A DNA stretch of 64,000 bases, taken from positions 1,240,001 to 1,304,000 of the forward strand of contig NZ_FXEG02000002.1 of the NCBI RefSeq assembly GCF_900176255.2. The letters are read 5' to 3'. A program made the translations under genes and the position numbers. Under the pieces are notes generated by a model. The model was given only the letters and a program-made list of their open reading frames with translations. It ran no database searches and was not told the DNA's origin. Shown one piece after another: positions 63,474-64,000 of the stretch. Within the stretch, counting starts at the first letter, position 1. The number at the start of each line of letters is the position of its first letter. Origin of the DNA: Mycobacterium ahvazicum. GTDB lineage: Bacteria; Actinomycetota; Actinomycetes; Mycobacteriales; Mycobacteriaceae.

Positions 63474-64000
63474 CCGATCGCCTCGGCAACGGATGTCGCG
63501 GGATCCTTTGTCAACGCCAGGAATACGTCGTCCAGCGACGGGCGGCGCAGCGCAACGTCGGCAACGGCGATGTCGGCGGCGGCGAGCCGTCCCACGGCCT
63601 CGAGGAGCGTGTTGGCGCCGTCGGGGGCCGGCATGGCGATGCGGTCGGAATCGGTTGTCAGCGCGGCTCGATTCTCCTCCGTCAACAGCGAGCCCAGGAT
63701 CTCGGCGATCACCGCCAGATCGTGCAAGTCGCGCGGAACGACTTCCAGGTAGCTGCCGCCCGTGCGTGCCTTGAGCTCGTCGGCCGTTCCCTCGGCGATG
63801 ATCCGTCCGTGGTCGATGACGATGATCCGGTCGGCCAGCGCGTCGGCTTCCTCGAGATATTGTGTGGTCAACAGCGTGGCGATGCCGCGGTCCTTGAAAT
63901 TGCTGACTAGATCCCAAATGCCTTGCCTGCTACGGGGATCCAAGCCGGTGGTCGGCTCGTCCAAGAAGACCACCTGTGGCGGGACCACCAGGCCGCAGGC
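63470..64000 (-). CDS. drrA: ABC transporter ATP-binding protein DrrA, N-terminus beyond window
   Basis: Only the C-terminal 176 residues are in the window. It begins just before Walker B (VVFLDEPTTGLDP) and continues with the D-loop and the family-typical LLTTQYLEEADALADRI, where Gln stands in the H-switch position as is usual for DrrA proteins. The DrrA C-terminal extension (LRRPSLDDVFLALT) follows. Walker A and the ABC signature lie outside. First gene of a 4-base-overlap chain drrA-drrB-drrC. The truncation is a window-edge effect. Confidence 0.9.
   Translation of the reverse strand, partial: ACGLVVPPQVVFLDEPTTGLDPRSRQGIWDLVSNFKDRGIATLLTTQYLEEADALADRIIVIDHGRIIAEGTADELKARTGGSYLEVVPRDLHDLAVIAEILGSLLTEENRAALTTDSDRIAMPAPDGANTLLEAVGRLAAADIAVADVALRRPSLDDVFLALTKDPATSVAEAIG

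Overview
The window is high-GC mycobacterial chromosome. Positions 1-31,700 carry an ordered core block whose order matches, in mirror image, the M. tuberculosis stretch Rv2987c-Rv2965c as I remember it: leuD (partial), hupB, mutT1, ppk, fbiD/cofC, gpsA, ddlA, a DUF3515 membrane protein, thiL, ung, rpmB, a DAK2/FakA-like gene, recG, an HNH/DUF1524 exported protein, two aldo-keto reductases, lipN, a DsbA-like/VKOR pair, pca, rsmD and coaD. The lysine-repeat HupB tail, MutT1 with its histidine-phosphatase domain, and the mycofactocin-type SDR all point to Mycobacterium. One accessory block interrupts it at about 9.97-17.8 kb. That block holds an SDR, a DUF1214 protein, a sulfotransferase-fold protein and an NTF2-like protein in one operon, a second SDR, a small exported protein, a DUF4185 protein with a type VII effector-like N-terminus, and a mycofactocin-type SDR.

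After coaD and a DUF222/HNH (13E12-type) gene the window changes character. At 33.4-49.2 kb there are three co-directional genes for a PUFA-synthase-like ('Pfa') megasynthase: a PfaD-type flavin enoyl reductase, a PfaA-like protein (KS-AT-ACP-KR-DH), and a PfaC-like protein (KS-CLF-FabA-type DH-FabA-type DH-PKS-type DH-PlsC/AGPAT-like acyltransferase). The gene order and the acyltransferase tail resemble the myxobacterial Pfa1-Pfa2-Pfa3 systems rather than the marine gammaproteobacterial ones. The system is reduced: only one ACP, no PfaB-type second AT, and no local phosphopantetheinyl transferase.

A convergent permease (49.2-50.3 kb, probably the Rv2963-type gene) separates this from a lipid locus like those for mycobacterial DIM/PGL. 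On the + strand are a fatty acyl-AMP ligase and an overlapping type I PKS (ACP-KS-AT-DH-ER-KR-ACP). Facing them on the - strand is a tightly overlapping operon drrA(partial)-drrB-drrC-papA5-like-trans-enoyl-reductase. In M. tuberculosis the DIM/PGL locus lies on the same side of coaD, so this looks like a remodelled version of that variable region.

Working model (inference): the Pfa proteins build a long, partly unsaturated acyl chain. It is either released onto a lysolipid or alcohol by the PfaC acyltransferase, or activated by the FAAL and extended by the PKS. The PapA5-like enzyme then esterifies the product and DrrABC exports it. I saw no tRNA, rRNA, CRISPR array or intact insertion sequence.
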